Below are positions 55,915 through 64,000 of a stretch of 64,000 bases of DNA, piece after piece. The stretch spans positions 1 through 64,000 of the forward strand of contig NZ_JAUCMW010000011.1 of NCBI RefSeq assembly GCF_030372765.1, given 5' to 3'. Source of the DNA: Labilibaculum sp. K2S. GTDB taxonomy: Bacteria; Bacteroidota; Bacteroidia; Bacteroidales; Marinifilaceae. Positions within the stretch are counted from its first letter, which is position 1; each line of letters begins with the position of its first letter. The notes under the pieces were generated by a model. The model was not told the origin of the DNA, searched no databases, and worked only from the letters and a program-made list of their open reading frames with translations. Position numbers and translations under genes: made by a program.

Positions 55915-56850
55915 ATGGACTATTTATATCTCTTTATCGGCTTCGTTATCCTTTTATATAGCGGAGATTTGTTGGTGAAAGGTGGTGTGGCATTATCTTC
56001 TCATTTTAAGGTTTCGACTCTTGTTGTTGGAGTAACGGTAGTTTCGTTTGGAACATCAGCACCCGAACTGTTTGTGAGCTTGGATGCCGCTCTTCATGGT
56101 AGTCCGGATATAGCTATTGGCAATATTATTGGTTCTAATATTGCAAATATTGCTCTCGTGCTTGGTTTTACAGCTATTCTAATGCCTTTACCAGTTCGAA
56201 GTAATTCGATAAAATTCGATTGGCCATTTATGATGGGCGCATCGGTTCTGTTTTATATTTTTATTTTGAATCAGCAATTGGAATATTACGAAGGAATTAT
56301 TTTTGTGACACTTCTGATCGTTTTCATGGTGTGGACTATCTGGAAATCAAGAAAAGAGAGCAGAGGTTTGTCTACCGGGTTTAAAACAGCAAAACATTCA
56401 ATATTTGCAGCAATATTTCTAATTATTGCTTCCTCGGTTGGTTTGTATTTTGGTGCTAATATTTTAGTTAACAGTGCAAAAAATATTGCCCTTGATTTTG
56501 GCGTAAGTGAGCGGGTGGTGGGATTGACCTTGGTAGCTTTTGGAACATCGGTTCCCGAACTGGCTACTTCTGCTGTTGCAGCTTATAAAAAAGAAATGGA
56601 TATCTCTATAGGAAATATTATTGGCTCTAATATATTCAACATTTTTGGAGTGTTGGGAGTTACATCCATTATTAAAAATGTATTTGTTAGTCAGCCCATC
56701 ATATCGTTTGATATACTTTTCATGTTGGGAGTATCTTTTCTTTTGTTTTTACTGATTTTACCGTTGCATAAAGGAAAACTTCATCGCTGGAAAGGATTTT
56801 TACTGCTTACAGTTTATCTGATTTATGTATATTTGGTTTTCACGAAGTAA
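55915..56850 (+). CDS. Sodium/calcium antiporter family protein (YrbG-like)
   Basis: The 311-aa membrane protein has about ten helices and the two inverted alpha repeats of CaCA exchangers: VSFGTSAPELFVSLDAAL with IAIGNIIGSNIANIALVLG, and VAFGTSVPELATSAVAAY with ISIGNIIGSNIFNIFGVLG. The GNIIGSN motifs form the ion-binding site. It probably exchanges Na+ or H+ for Ca2+ at the inner membrane. It is 9 bp upstream of the LolD-like ATPase gene and likely heads a four-gene operon. Confidence 0.92.
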   Translation: MDYLYLFIGFVILLYSGDLLVKGGVALSSHFKVSTLVVGVTVVSFGTSAPELFVSLDAALHGSPDIAIGNIIGSNIANIALVLGFTAILMPLPVRSNSIKFDWPFMMGASVLFYIFILNQQLEYYEGIIFVTLLIVFMVWTIWKSRKESRGLSTGFKTAKHSIFAAIFLIIASSVGLYFGANILVNSAKNIALDFGVSERVVGLTLVAFGTSVPELATSAVAAYKKEMDISIGNIIGSNIFNIFGVLGVTSIIKNVFVSQPIISFDILFMLGVSFLLFLLILPLHKGKLHRWKGFLLLTVYLIYVYLVFTK

Positions 56851-56859
56851 TTCATCTGT

Positions 56860-57519
56860 ATGATAACTGCTGATCAAATCAAAAAAAGTTTTGGAACGGT
56901 TGATGTTCTTAAAGGAATCGACTTGAATATTACAAAAGGAGAAATCGTTTCTGTTGTTGGTGCCAGTGGTGCGGGTAAAACTACGCTTCTGCAAATACTT
57001 GGAACATTGGAAAGACCTGATTCAGGGAAAGTGTTTTTTGATGGTGTTGATATTACTTCATACAATGAGAAAGAATTATCTGCATTTCGAAATTCGAACA
57101 TTGGCTTTGTATTCCAGTTTCATCATTTGCTCCCTGAATTTACAGCTTTAGAGAATGTATGCATTCCGGCCTATATTGCCAAAAAATCGAGATCCGAAGC
57201 CATGGCGAAGGCAAAGGAATTGCTCGAAATGCTGAATCTTGGTCATAGAATGGATCATAAGCCTTCCGAACTTTCTGGTGGTGAGAAACAAAGAGTTGCA
57301 GTAGCAAGAGCTCTGATTAACGATCCAATTGTAATTTTGGCTGATGAACCTTCCGGTAATTTAGATTCTAAAACCCGTCAGGAACTTCACGAATTATTTT
57401 TCACTTTGCGTGATCGTTTCAGTCAAACATTTGTGATTGTAACCCACGATACGGAATTGGCAGATATGTCGGATCGAAAAATCAGTATTTCAGATGGATT
57501 GATCGATGGGAATAATTAA
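56860..57519 (+). CDS. ABC transporter ATP-binding protein, LolD/MacB type
   Basis: The 219-aa ATPase has Walker [13 protein letters not shown], a Q-loop [16 protein letters not shown], signature [15 protein letters not shown] and Walker [13 protein letters not shown] with H-loop VTHD. The [11 protein letters not shown] and SGNLDSKT stretches are typical of LolD-like lipoprotein-release ATPases. The likely LolC/E partner permease is at 16856-18100, far away, so pairing is only inferred. Its end overlaps the next gene by 14 bp. Confidence 0.9.
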   Translation: MITADQIKKSFGTVDVLKGIDLNITKGEIVSVVGASGAGKTTLLQILGTLERPDSGKVFFDGVDITSYNEKELSAFRNSNIGFVFQFHHLLPEFTALENVCIPAYIAKKSRSEAMAKAKELLEMLNLGHRMDHKPSELSGGEKQRVAVARALINDPIVILADEPSGNLDSKTRQELHELFFTLRDRFSQTFVIVTHDTELADMSDRKISISDGLIDGNN

Positions 57520-58288
57520 CTTTTCACTTGCCGATTTAAAGGAATTTTTGGATGAGAAATACGATTTATACAATCGGGAATCTTTCATTACCACCGATCC
57601 CATACAAATACCACGATCTTTTTCGAAAAAAGAAGATGTTGAAATAGCCGGTTTTTTAAGTGCAAGTATTGCCTGGGGACAAAGACCTACAATTATTCGC
57701 AATGCAAAATGGTTGGTCGAAAGAATGGATCACCAACCTCATGAGTTTATTCAGAATGCGTCTAATCCCGATTTCGAAGTTTTTAAGGATTTTAAACATC
57801 GCACGTTTAATGGTGATGATTGCATCTTTTTTCTGAAATCACTGCAAAATATTTATCGGAATCATGGTGGATTGGAAGATGTTTTTGCAAAAGGAGTTGA
57901 TGATTTAGGTACTGTGAAAGGAGCATTGGCCTATTTTAGAGGCGTATTTTTTGAAGCTGAGCATTTGGACAGAAGTCAGAAACACATCTCAAATGTTTTG
58001 AAAAAATCTTCGGCCAAGCGATTGAATATGTATTTGCGTTGGATGGTGCGAAAAGATGACCGGGGTGTAGATTTTGGCTTGTGGAATCAACTTTCATCGG
58101 CAGACTTGTATTTGCCTTTGGATGTTCATACAGGAAATGTGGGGCGCAAATTGGGTTTGCTAACCAGGAAACAGAACGATTGGGTGGCCGTTGAAGAGAT
58201 TACCGAAAACCTCAGAAAGTTTGATCCCAAAGATCCTGTAAAATACGACTATGCCTTATTCGGTTTGGGTGTTTTTGAAAAATTTTAA
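57506..58288 (+). CDS. TIGR02757 family protein, function unknown
   Basis: The 260-aa protein matches the TIGR02757 family, which is widespread in Bacteroidota: [56 protein letters not shown] and [16 protein letters not shown]. These stretches suggest a helical, DNA-glycosylase-like fold, but no activity is known. Its ATG lies 14 bp inside the ATPase gene, and the methyltransferase gene begins 5 bp after its stop, so it is in an operon. Confidence 0.85.
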   Translation: MGIINFSLADLKEFLDEKYDLYNRESFITTDPIQIPRSFSKKEDVEIAGFLSASIAWGQRPTIIRNAKWLVERMDHQPHEFIQNASNPDFEVFKDFKHRTFNGDDCIFFLKSLQNIYRNHGGLEDVFAKGVDDLGTVKGALAYFRGVFFEAEHLDRSQKHISNVLKKSSAKRLNMYLRWMVRKDDRGVDFGLWNQLSSADLYLPLDVHTGNVGRKLGLLTRKQNDWVAVEEITENLRKFDPKDPVKYDYALFGLGVFEKF

Positions 58289-58293
58289 GAAGA

Positions 58294-59013
58294 ATGGCAA
58301 ATAACTATTTTGAGTTTAAGCAATTTAGAATTGACCAGGATGGTTCGGCTATGAAAGTAGGAACGGACGGTGTTCTTTTAGGTGCTTGGGCAGATATTTC
58401 GAAAGCCAATCGAATTTTGGATGTGGGAACCGGAACCGGATTGATTGCCATGATGTTGGGACAGAGAACCAATTCTGATGTGAAAATTGACGCTGTTGAG
58501 ATTGAATTGTCTTCTTATCAACAAGCTGTTAATAACTTCGCAAATTGCCCGTGGACTCCAAAACTGAATGCATTTCATCTTTCTTTTCAGGAATTTTGCC
58601 AAATAACAACTGTCAGGTATGATTTGATTGTAAGCAATCCGCCTTATTTTCTAAATGGTTTAAAAGCGAAAGGCGAATCACGAACACAGGCTCGTCATGC
58701 AGATTATTTGCCTTTTGAGGATTTATTGAAGGGAGCGATAAGCTTATTATCCGAATCAGGAGTCTTATCAGTTATTCTGCCTGTTGACGAGGGGGAATAT
58801 TTTCAGAGATTGGCTGGATTAACAGGTTTTTATTTGAAAAGAAAGATTTCAGTTTTGCCTAATCCGGGGAAGCCAGCCAAGCGTTATTTGTTTGAATTTT
58901 GTTTGCAGAAACGCGAGGCTCAATTTGCTGAATTAATAGTGGAAAATGGACAGAGACACGTTTATTCTCCTGAATATATTGATCTGACAAAAGACTTTTA
59001 TTTGAAATTTTAG
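58294..59013 (+). CDS. trmN6: tRNA1(Val) (adenine-37 N6)-methyltransferase
   Basis: The 239-aa methyltransferase has the TrmN6/YfiC features: an N-terminal FEFKQFRIDQDGSAMKVGTD, SAM-binding LDVGTGTGLIAMML, and catalytic SNPPYF (NPPY motif for adenine N6 methylation). It modifies A37 of tRNAVal. It is the last gene of the antiporter operon. Its stop codon directly abuts the stop of the convergent lipoprotein gene. Confidence 0.92.
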   Translation: MANNYFEFKQFRIDQDGSAMKVGTDGVLLGAWADISKANRILDVGTGTGLIAMMLGQRTNSDVKIDAVEIELSSYQQAVNNFANCPWTPKLNAFHLSFQEFCQITTVRYDLIVSNPPYFLNGLKAKGESRTQARHADYLPFEDLLKGAISLLSESGVLSVILPVDEGEYFQRLAGLTGFYLKRKISVLPNPGKPAKRYLFEFCLQKREAQFAELIVENGQRHVYSPEYIDLTKDFYLKF

Positions 59014-59772
59014 CTACTGTTCCGATTCCGTTGATAGTTTAAATTTCACCCACCATTCCGCGAGTTCATAAGGGTTTTGATTGGTGCCGGCTTTTAATCT
59101 TTCCATGCGTTTATTAATGTATTCTTTACTGCTTAAAGCGGAATAATATTCCTCATTTGCTTCATTAATACTTGCAACTCCAATGCCTATTATTTCATTG
59201 TCCGACAGACTTTTGGAGTAAAATTCACTCATTGCTATTCGAAGGTGATAACTAAATAGAACTTCATTTTTCGAACTTAGCTTTACCTGATAGGTATCGT
59301 CTTCCTCCAGAGTACTTATGGAAAAACTTTCATTTTTTTTCGCGTTAACAACTTCGAATAGCTGGAAACGATCCAAAAATTCCTCATTTAATTCTGTTAG
59401 TGAAAAACGGGATAAATAATTTTCAAATTTTTCTTCTTTAAAAGGAAATTCAGCTGGCATTGGAAAGTTAATAGCAAAATTGTTTTGAAGTTTTGCTTCT
59501 GGATCGATCCAAACACTAAGTCCAAGATTGTATATTTTCCTTAGTGTATTTGTAGAATTTGTTTCAAGAATAATATCGATAAATTTATCGCTATTGAAAA
59601 CTTTAATACTTATTTGGTCTTCGGCATTGTAATAGTTTGCCTCTGTTGTTGAATATATTTCGGAATTGAAATTTCTCTCATTCTGCCAATAGGTTGATAT
59701 TTGATTTTTTACTGCACAGGAATTAAGAGTGAAAAGACTCACTAAAAAAGCAAATTGAATTATTCGGGACAT
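59014..59772 (-). CDS. Lipoprotein of unknown function
   Basis: The 252-aa protein has a lipoprotein signal (MSRIIQFAFLVSLFTLNSC, Cys19) and a soluble alpha/beta body (ISIKVFNSDKFIDIILETN, VWIDPEAKLQNNFAINFPMP, LTELNEEFLDRFQLFEV). I do not recognise a family. It is alone on the minus strand, facing trmN6 with no gap, so the two transcripts must overlap unless one terminates early. Confidence 0.7.
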   Translation of the reverse strand: MSRIIQFAFLVSLFTLNSCAVKNQISTYWQNERNFNSEIYSTTEANYYNAEDQISIKVFNSDKFIDIILETNSTNTLRKIYNLGLSVWIDPEAKLQNNFAINFPMPAEFPFKEEKFENYLSRFSLTELNEEFLDRFQLFEVVNAKKNESFSISTLEEDDTYQVKLSSKNEVLFSYHLRIAMSEFYSKSLSDNEIIGIGVASINEANEEYYSALSSKEYINKRMERLKAGTNQNPYELAEWWVKFKLSTESEQ

Positions 59773-59797
59773 GTATTTTCGTATAATTAATGCAGAT

Positions 59798-59805
59798 CAA
59801 AAATA
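59798..59805 (-). promoter_or_regulatory. Putative -7 box of the lipoprotein gene
   Basis: CAAAAATA reads TATTTTTG on the minus strand (TAnnTTTG), 25 nt before the ATG at 59772. Confidence 0.4.
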
Positions 59806-59857
59806 TAAAAAAGAGAATGATCTTAGGCGAAAAGCGTAACTATTTATGCTGAAGTGC

Positions 59858-61189
59858 TTACAAAACAATTTCTTCTTCCATAAATTTTATGCCCAAATTT
59901 TCCAGTTCTGCAAGAATTGGCTGATACAACTCAGGTGAAGTAGGAATATGAATTCCTTTCAAACGAATCTTATCTTTGGCCAGTAGTTTTGTTGCTATCG
60001 CTAAAGGAGTTCCAACAGTATACGACATGGCAGTGTGTTCGCGGTCGGTTCCTTCATAAGTCATTGAAGAAGTAATTCTTTTCCTTTCTCCGTTGATTTC
60101 AAAATCAAATAGATGCTGCATAACCAGTAAATCTCTGTCGGTAGGCTCTAGAGCCCATTTTTGTTCTAAAATTTTCTGAAGAATCATGGCTGGAGTGGCA
60201 TTTCTTAAACCAACAACTTCATCAGAAAACAACCCAAGCCATTTTAGTTTTGTCAGTATTACAGAGTTGACATCGATGTGTGTAAAATCGGCTAAGTTTT
60301 CCTCTGTGGATTTTTCACTATCGGGCAGAAAACTCAATAAATAGTCGAGATAAGTTAACTTGTGAGAGTCCTTCATTATATACGTGTCATCGGTGCAGCC
60401 CAATTGAACCAGAACGTTCCAAGCCTCCGAATAACCAGGTCTTCGTATGGTTCCCCTCATAATGGTAGGAATGTTTTTTAGTCCGTATAATTCACAATAT
60501 TGCAGCGAATCTCTGTTTGGATACACCTCAAAATCGCCGTAACCTGATATTTTAGTTTTGGTAAGAGTAGAGAATAATTTGTGGTAGGGAATGTATTTGT
60601 AATGACCGTTTTCTTTAAACTGTGCTGTTCCTTGTCCTGCCACAACTACATTTCTTGGATTCCATGAAAATTTATAATTCCAGGGATTGTTGTCGCAGTC
60701 GGGAGCTACCAAGCCACCGCAAAAGGATTTGAAAGTTTTAATTTTTCCACCACGTTCCTTTATCTGATCGATAATTTTCATGGCCGACATGTGATCCAAT
60801 CCCGGATCAACACCGAGTTCATTCAGGAAACAAAGCCCTTTTTCTTTGGCTTCTTCGTCTAATTCCATCATTTCAGAAGAAATGTATGATGGTGTTAGCA
60901 GGTGTTTTCTATGGCGCAAACACTCTTTCGCAACCATAATGTGCATAGAGGCCGGAACCATACTCACAACGATGTCTGCTGCCGAAATTTCTTCAGCCCT
61001 TTGTTCTAAATCTTTTAAATTAAACCGAAGTGCTATTCCGTTAGGATGGTTGTTAATTTTCTTTTGGGCAGACTCTAACGACATATCGCCAACTGTAATT
61101 TTCCAATTGTTTTTTTCAGAGTGCTTTAATAAATATTGTATTAAACTGGTTGATGAAAGACCCGCACCAATAATTAGAATGTTTTTCAT
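59858..61189 (-). CDS. Saccharopine dehydrogenase-like oxidoreductase
   Basis: The 443-aa protein has an N-terminal Rossmann motif (ILIIGAGLSSTSLIQYLLKH) and saccharopine dehydrogenase/reductase features: VVSMVPASMHIMVAKECL, LNELGVDPGLDHMSAMK, FCGGLVAPDCDNNPWNYKFS and MSYTVGTPLAIATKLLAK. These enzymes link lysine and 2-oxoglutarate or glutamate semialdehyde; related proteins act in polyamine synthesis, so the substrate is unsettled. It is monocistronic, and no terminator is clear. Confidence 0.83.
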   Translation of the reverse strand: MKNILIIGAGLSSTSLIQYLLKHSEKNNWKITVGDMSLESAQKKINNHPNGIALRFNLKDLEQRAEEISAADIVVSMVPASMHIMVAKECLRHRKHLLTPSYISSEMMELDEEAKEKGLCFLNELGVDPGLDHMSAMKIIDQIKERGGKIKTFKSFCGGLVAPDCDNNPWNYKFSWNPRNVVVAGQGTAQFKENGHYKYIPYHKLFSTLTKTKISGYGDFEVYPNRDSLQYCELYGLKNIPTIMRGTIRRPGYSEAWNVLVQLGCTDDTYIMKDSHKLTYLDYLLSFLPDSEKSTEENLADFTHIDVNSVILTKLKWLGLFSDEVVGLRNATPAMILQKILEQKWALEPTDRDLLVMQHLFDFEINGERKRITSSMTYEGTDREHTAMSYTVGTPLAIATKLLAKDKIRLKGIHIPTSPELYQPILAELENLGIKFMEEEIVL

Positions 61190-61576
61190 TTGAATGTCGT
61201 TAGTTAGTATGTTCTGCGTCTTATAAATTTATACTAAAGTGCTTAATAAACGATAAAATATATCATGGTTTTTAATTTTTTCATAAAAATTAGGCTGCAC
61301 AAATATGAATTTATTATACTGCAGGACGATTTAGTTAAAATGGATGTATTAAATTGAATGCCTGAGACGAATGAATACATTATTCTTTTTTATAACTCTT
61401 ATTGTTATTTTAAATGCTTGAGAAATATCGAGATCAAATTCCCGCCTAAGCACTAGAGGCATTGTGTTTACATTATTGATAAGTATTTTAGATGGAAATA
61501 GATTGAACTAATTTTTGTGTAGCATTACTTAATCGCTTGCTAAATCTATTATTTTCAGAATTCGAATTACATAATA
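61190..61576. other. Non-coding gap without recognisable features
   Basis: This 387-bp AT-rich interval between two divergent genes shows no RNA gene, hairpin or clear promoter box. It should contain both promoters. Confidence 0.4.
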
Positions 61577-62245
61577 ATGAAAGCTATTAAAAAAATTGGA
61601 ATTGGATTTGCTGTTGTCATCACTTTACTAATCATCTTTTCTGTAGTAGTTGTGAATATGGCCGAAAAAAAACTGGATGACGATGCGGAAACCGCAAGAA
61701 TTGAGAATGCAATCGTAATAACAGAGCCTACAAAATCATTTATGGAGGTGGAATTAAAATCCCCAACTAAGGATCCTTACATTATTTGGAAATGTAATTT
61801 TTCTGACAGTACAAAGTTTTCGATATCTGTAATATCTGAAGGGGCAGTAATAGGAAGGGGAGCTGATTGGACTGAAAATGGGAATTTTATGTTTTCGTTT
61901 GATGAAAAGATAATTAACTCAGATAGTATTTCAATCACTTGCACAAAACATGAAAATTTTCACAGTCCAAATGTTTTGAAACAATTGAAATTGATTGATC
62001 CGGAAGTATATCAAATAAAGTATTGTTTTAGCATGTTAGATTTAAAGAGGAAATTCTTCCAAAAGTTGTTTGAATACAAAGCACCTCAGAATTTGGATAG
62101 GAAGACTGTTGAAGTTGAAGATTGGACTCAGGAGTATGATTATCCTACAAAAGGAATCTGGAAAAGAAAGAATATTAAGCTTAAATCAGATTCTAAATTG
62201 GGAAAAGAGGAAATATCTAATCAGTTAAAGGATTTATTAATATAA
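61577..62245 (+). CDS. Membrane-anchored protein of unknown function
   Basis: The 222-aa protein has one N-terminal membrane helix (about 8-27, IGFAVVITLLIIFSVVVVNM) and a soluble exported body with IIWKCNFSDSTKFSISVISE and GADWTENGNFMFSFDEKI. No family is recognised. The reading frame continues after the TAA at 62243, broken only by one further stop, and its continuation looks protein-coding (see the next feature), so this may be the surviving part of a longer gene. Otherwise it is a complete small gene. Confidence 0.6.
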   Translation: MKAIKKIGIGFAVVITLLIIFSVVVVNMAEKKLDDDAETARIENAIVITEPTKSFMEVELKSPTKDPYIIWKCNFSDSTKFSISVISEGAVIGRGADWTENGNFMFSFDEKIINSDSISITCTKHENFHSPNVLKQLKLIDPEVYQIKYCFSMLDLKRKFFQKLFEYKAPQNLDRKTVEVEDWTQEYDYPTKGIWKRKNIKLKSDSKLGKEEISNQLKDLLI

Positions 62246-62407
62246 GAATTGGTAAAAGATCCAACAATTGTTGCTGTTAGTGCTAACTTATGTGATAATT
62301 AAGATTATACTAGATGGCGGTATGTTTTTGCTCCAAATGGAGATTGGGGACAAAAGGAATATGATTCTTATGAAGACTACAAATTGATTACGGAAAATGT
62401 TTATTAA
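62246..62407 (+). pseudogene. In-frame coding-like remnant after the 222-aa gene
   Basis: In the same frame as the upstream gene, the DNA reads ELVKDPTIVAVSANLCDN, then TAA at 62300, then DYTRWRYVFAPNGDWG followed by QKEYDSYEDYKLITENVY and TAA at 62405. The peptide is protein-like and the frame is preserved, but it has no start codon of its own other than TTG at 62249. It is probably a decayed C-terminus or the remnant of a related gene; sequencing error is possible. Confidence 0.45.
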
Positions 62408-62410
62408 AGT

Positions 62411-62447
62411 AAAAAAGCAAAACCCAATTTTTGGGTTTTGCTTTTTT
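62411..62447. terminator. Strong bidirectional terminator
   Basis: A stem of up to 17 bp (GCAAAACCCAA/TTGGGTTTTGC plus flanking A6/T6) has a 3-nt loop and T tracts on both strands. It separates the 62-kb remnant from the convergent 124-aa gene. Confidence 0.88.
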
Positions 62448-62493
62448 AAGTAGTATCTCATAAAGTGTCCTTAATATTTATATTTGGTTAATG

Positions 62494-62868
62494 TTAAGAG
62501 TTTTTAATGCTTGTTTTAGTAAATCTTTCTTCTGGAATTGCTTTTTCAACTCTACAAGCAAAATCAAAAGTTTGATAATGTACCTCCTTGCTTGATATAC
62601 TTTCTTCTTTAACCAATTGCAGTTTTCCTGTACTTTCCGTTTCAAGCCCAATTAATAAGTGTTTAATCAAGTCATACATGTCGAATATCTTCAGTGCCAA
62701 TGTCTGATCTACCGAGTTATTAGCTGTACTTTCCAAATTTTCACACAATACATGTAATCTTAAATCCAATAACTGTTTTTCCCAATCAATACTATATGCG
62801 GTAAATAAAGCAGGCAATTCATACTGCTTATAGGCGTCTGGTAATAATTCTTCTCTATTGTATATCAC
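62494..62868 (-). CDS. Small hypothetical protein, helical
   Basis: The 124-aa product (GTG start at 62868) is mostly helical, with ALFTAYSIDWEKQLLDLRLH, TLALKIFDMYDLIKHLLIGL and a polar tail. No signal peptide, membrane helix or known family is seen. It is divergent from mutS by 130 bp and ends near a shared terminator. It may be lineage-specific; confidence that it is a real gene is moderate. Confidence 0.5.
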   Translation of the reverse strand: MIYNREELLPDAYKQYELPALFTAYSIDWEKQLLDLRLHVLCENLESTANNSVDQTLALKIFDMYDLIKHLLIGLETESTGKLQLVKEESISSKEVHYQTFDFACRVEKAIPEERFTKTSIKNS

Positions 62869-62944
62869 CGTGTTTTACTAGGAGTATTACTTGTGAGCTT
62901 ATTTTCTGTTCTGTTATTTTTTCTGATCTCTAAATCGGATTGAT

Positions 62945-62952
62945 TATATTTG
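62945..62952 (+). promoter_or_regulatory. Putative -7 box of mutS
   Basis: TATATTTG matches TAnnTTTG, 46 nt before the proposed TTG start of mutS. Confidence 0.45.
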
Positions 62953-62998
62953 TTCGAGAAAGATAAAAAATTGCGTAACCTCTAAATATATTAACTCC

Positions 62999-64000
62999 TT
63001 GGTACAAGCTAGAAAAGCCGTTGAAACCCCATTAATGAAGCAGTATTATCAGATGAAGGATAAACATCCTGATGCTATTTTGCTGTTTCGGGTTGGTGAC
63101 TTTTACGAAACATTTTCTGATGATGCAATTCGTGCTTCTGAAATTTTAGGCATTACCCTGACTAAGCGTGCAAACGGATCAGCATCCTATGTTGAGTTGG
63201 CGGGATTTCCACATCATTCTATAGATACTTATCTTCCTAAATTGGTACGGGCAGGCATGCGTGTGGCCATATGTGAGCAATTGGAAGATCCAAAGAAAAC
63301 CAAAACTTTGGTTAAACGTGGCATTGTAGAACTGGTAACGCCTGGAGTATCCTATAATGACAATGTTTTGGAGCATCGGGAGAATAATTTTCTTGCCTGT
63401 ATTCATATGGAGAAAAATTCAGCCGGGATTGCATTTTTAGATGCCTCAACAGGTGAGTTTTTAACTGCTGAAGGAAGTTTTGAGTATATCGATAAATTAT
63501 TGGGCAATTTTCAGCCAAAAGAGGTTTTGTATCAGAGAGGGAAAGAGAAAATCTTTCATGAATTATTTGGTGGCAAGTTTTATACTTTCACCATGGATGA
63601 TTGGGTTTTTACCGAAAGTGCGGCTAAGGACAGATTGCTTCGTCATTTTGAGACAAGTTCGTTGAAAGGATTTGGAGTTCAGACGCTACGCAATGGAATC
63701 ATTGCCTCGGGTGCGGTTTTGCATTATCTGGATATCACAAAACACAGTCAGGCAGCTCATGTAACTCAGCTTTCGAGGATAGAGGAAGATAAATACGTGT
63801 GGCTGGATAAATTTACAGTTCGGAATTTAGAGCTGTTTGGAGCCTTAAACGATGGCGCAAGTACGCTTTCGGGTGTAATGGATAAAACCTTATCGCCAAT
63901 GGGAGCACGCCTTTTAAAAAGGTGGATTGCTCTTCCCTTAAAGGATTCGGCGAGTATTAATGATCGTCTTCGTGTTGTGAATCATTTTTTCGAGAATGAA
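62999..64000 (+). CDS. mutS: DNA mismatch repair protein MutS (5' part, cut by window end)
   Basis: The reading frame is open from 62999 to the window edge (334 codons, no stop). It encodes the MutS N-terminus: mismatch-recognition domain with [14 protein letters not shown] (Phe-x-Glu), [37 protein letters not shown], then connector and lever domains ([30 protein letters not shown]). The TTG at 62999 is proposed because TPLMKQY, just before the ATG at 63035, is conserved in MutS; the ATG would lose it. The ATPase half lies outside the window. Confidence 0.93.
   Translation, partial: MVQARKAVETPLMKQYYQMKDKHPDAILLFRVGDFYETFSDDAIRASEILGITLTKRANGSASYVELAGFPHHSIDTYLPKLVRAGMRVAICEQLEDPKKTKTLVKRGIVELVTPGVSYNDNVLEHRENNFLACIHMEKNSAGIAFLDASTGEFLTAEGSFEYIDKLLGNFQPKEVLYQRGKEKIFHELFGGKFYTFTMDDWVFTESAAKDRLLRHFETSSLKGFGVQTLRNGIIASGAVLHYLDITKHSQAAHVTQLSRIEEDKYVWLDKFTVRNLELFGALNDGASTLSGVMDKTLSPMGARLLKRWIALPLKDSASINDRLRVVNHFFENE

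Overview
The window is AT-rich chromosomal DNA of a Bacteroidota bacterium, most likely a marine Bacteroidia/Marinilabiliales-type organism. That placement is inferred from gene content: a fused SecDF, RlmH, ribBA, a TIGR02757 protein, an HU-related protein, a Bacteroidota-type porin and DUF4783. Many genes also carry TAnnTTTG boxes, the Bacteroidota -7 promoter element, just upstream, and Shine-Dalgarno sites are mostly absent. I see no rRNA, tRNA, CRISPR array, prophage or intact insertion sequence. Most genes are housekeeping.

Layout. 1-10.1 kb: porin, MltF-like lytic transglycosylase, Nudix hydrolase, then gatE-gatD (an archaeal-type Glu-tRNAGln amidotransferase) and an operon of CPBP protease, class D beta-lactamase and DUF2059 protein. 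10.2-20.3 kb: gdhA, a 1151-aa PEP/pyruvate-binding protein with two receiver-like domains, metallophosphoesterase plus a small envelope protein, a LolC/E-like permease, NamZ-like muramidase, thioredoxin-like protein. 20.3-28.2 kb: aminotransferase, valS, a 760-bp non-coding stretch with an array of tiny hairpins between two copies of a terminator, an HU-related gene behind nested palindromes, type II NADH dehydrogenase, a secreted basic protein. 28.2-33.1 kb: glnA and amtB facing each other, each preceded by GGGGTGTG...ACACCC inverted repeats, then DUF4783 and rlmH.

33.2-42.9 kb: a 1223-aa NtrY-like histidine kinase, an MBL-fold hydrolase, a LuxR-type regulator with a degenerate receiver in operon with a hemerythrin-like protein, a TPR protein, der and era. 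43.1-47.1 kb: riboflavin operon ribD-ribE-ribBA-ribH behind an FMN riboswitch whose terminator abuts the ribD start. 47.1-59.0 kb: an rRNA pseudouridine synthase with a long disordered repeat region, glmM, mdh, a retropepsin-like protein, secDF, tatA, a cation antiporter, a LolD-like ATPase, a TIGR02757 protein and TrmN6. 59.0-64.0 kb: a lipoprotein, a saccharopine dehydrogenase-like enzyme, a membrane-anchored protein whose reading frame continues past two stops, a small unknown protein and the 5' part of mutS, which runs off the window.

Themes: nitrogen and glutamate metabolism (gdhA, glnA, amtB, GatDE), cell-wall turnover (MltF, NamZ, GlmM, OXA-type enzyme) and envelope export (SecDF, TatA, Lol-like parts). 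The strongest leads are GatDE in a bacterium, the hairpin array between duplicated terminators, the palindromes before the HU gene, and the repeated inverted repeats beside glnA and amtB.
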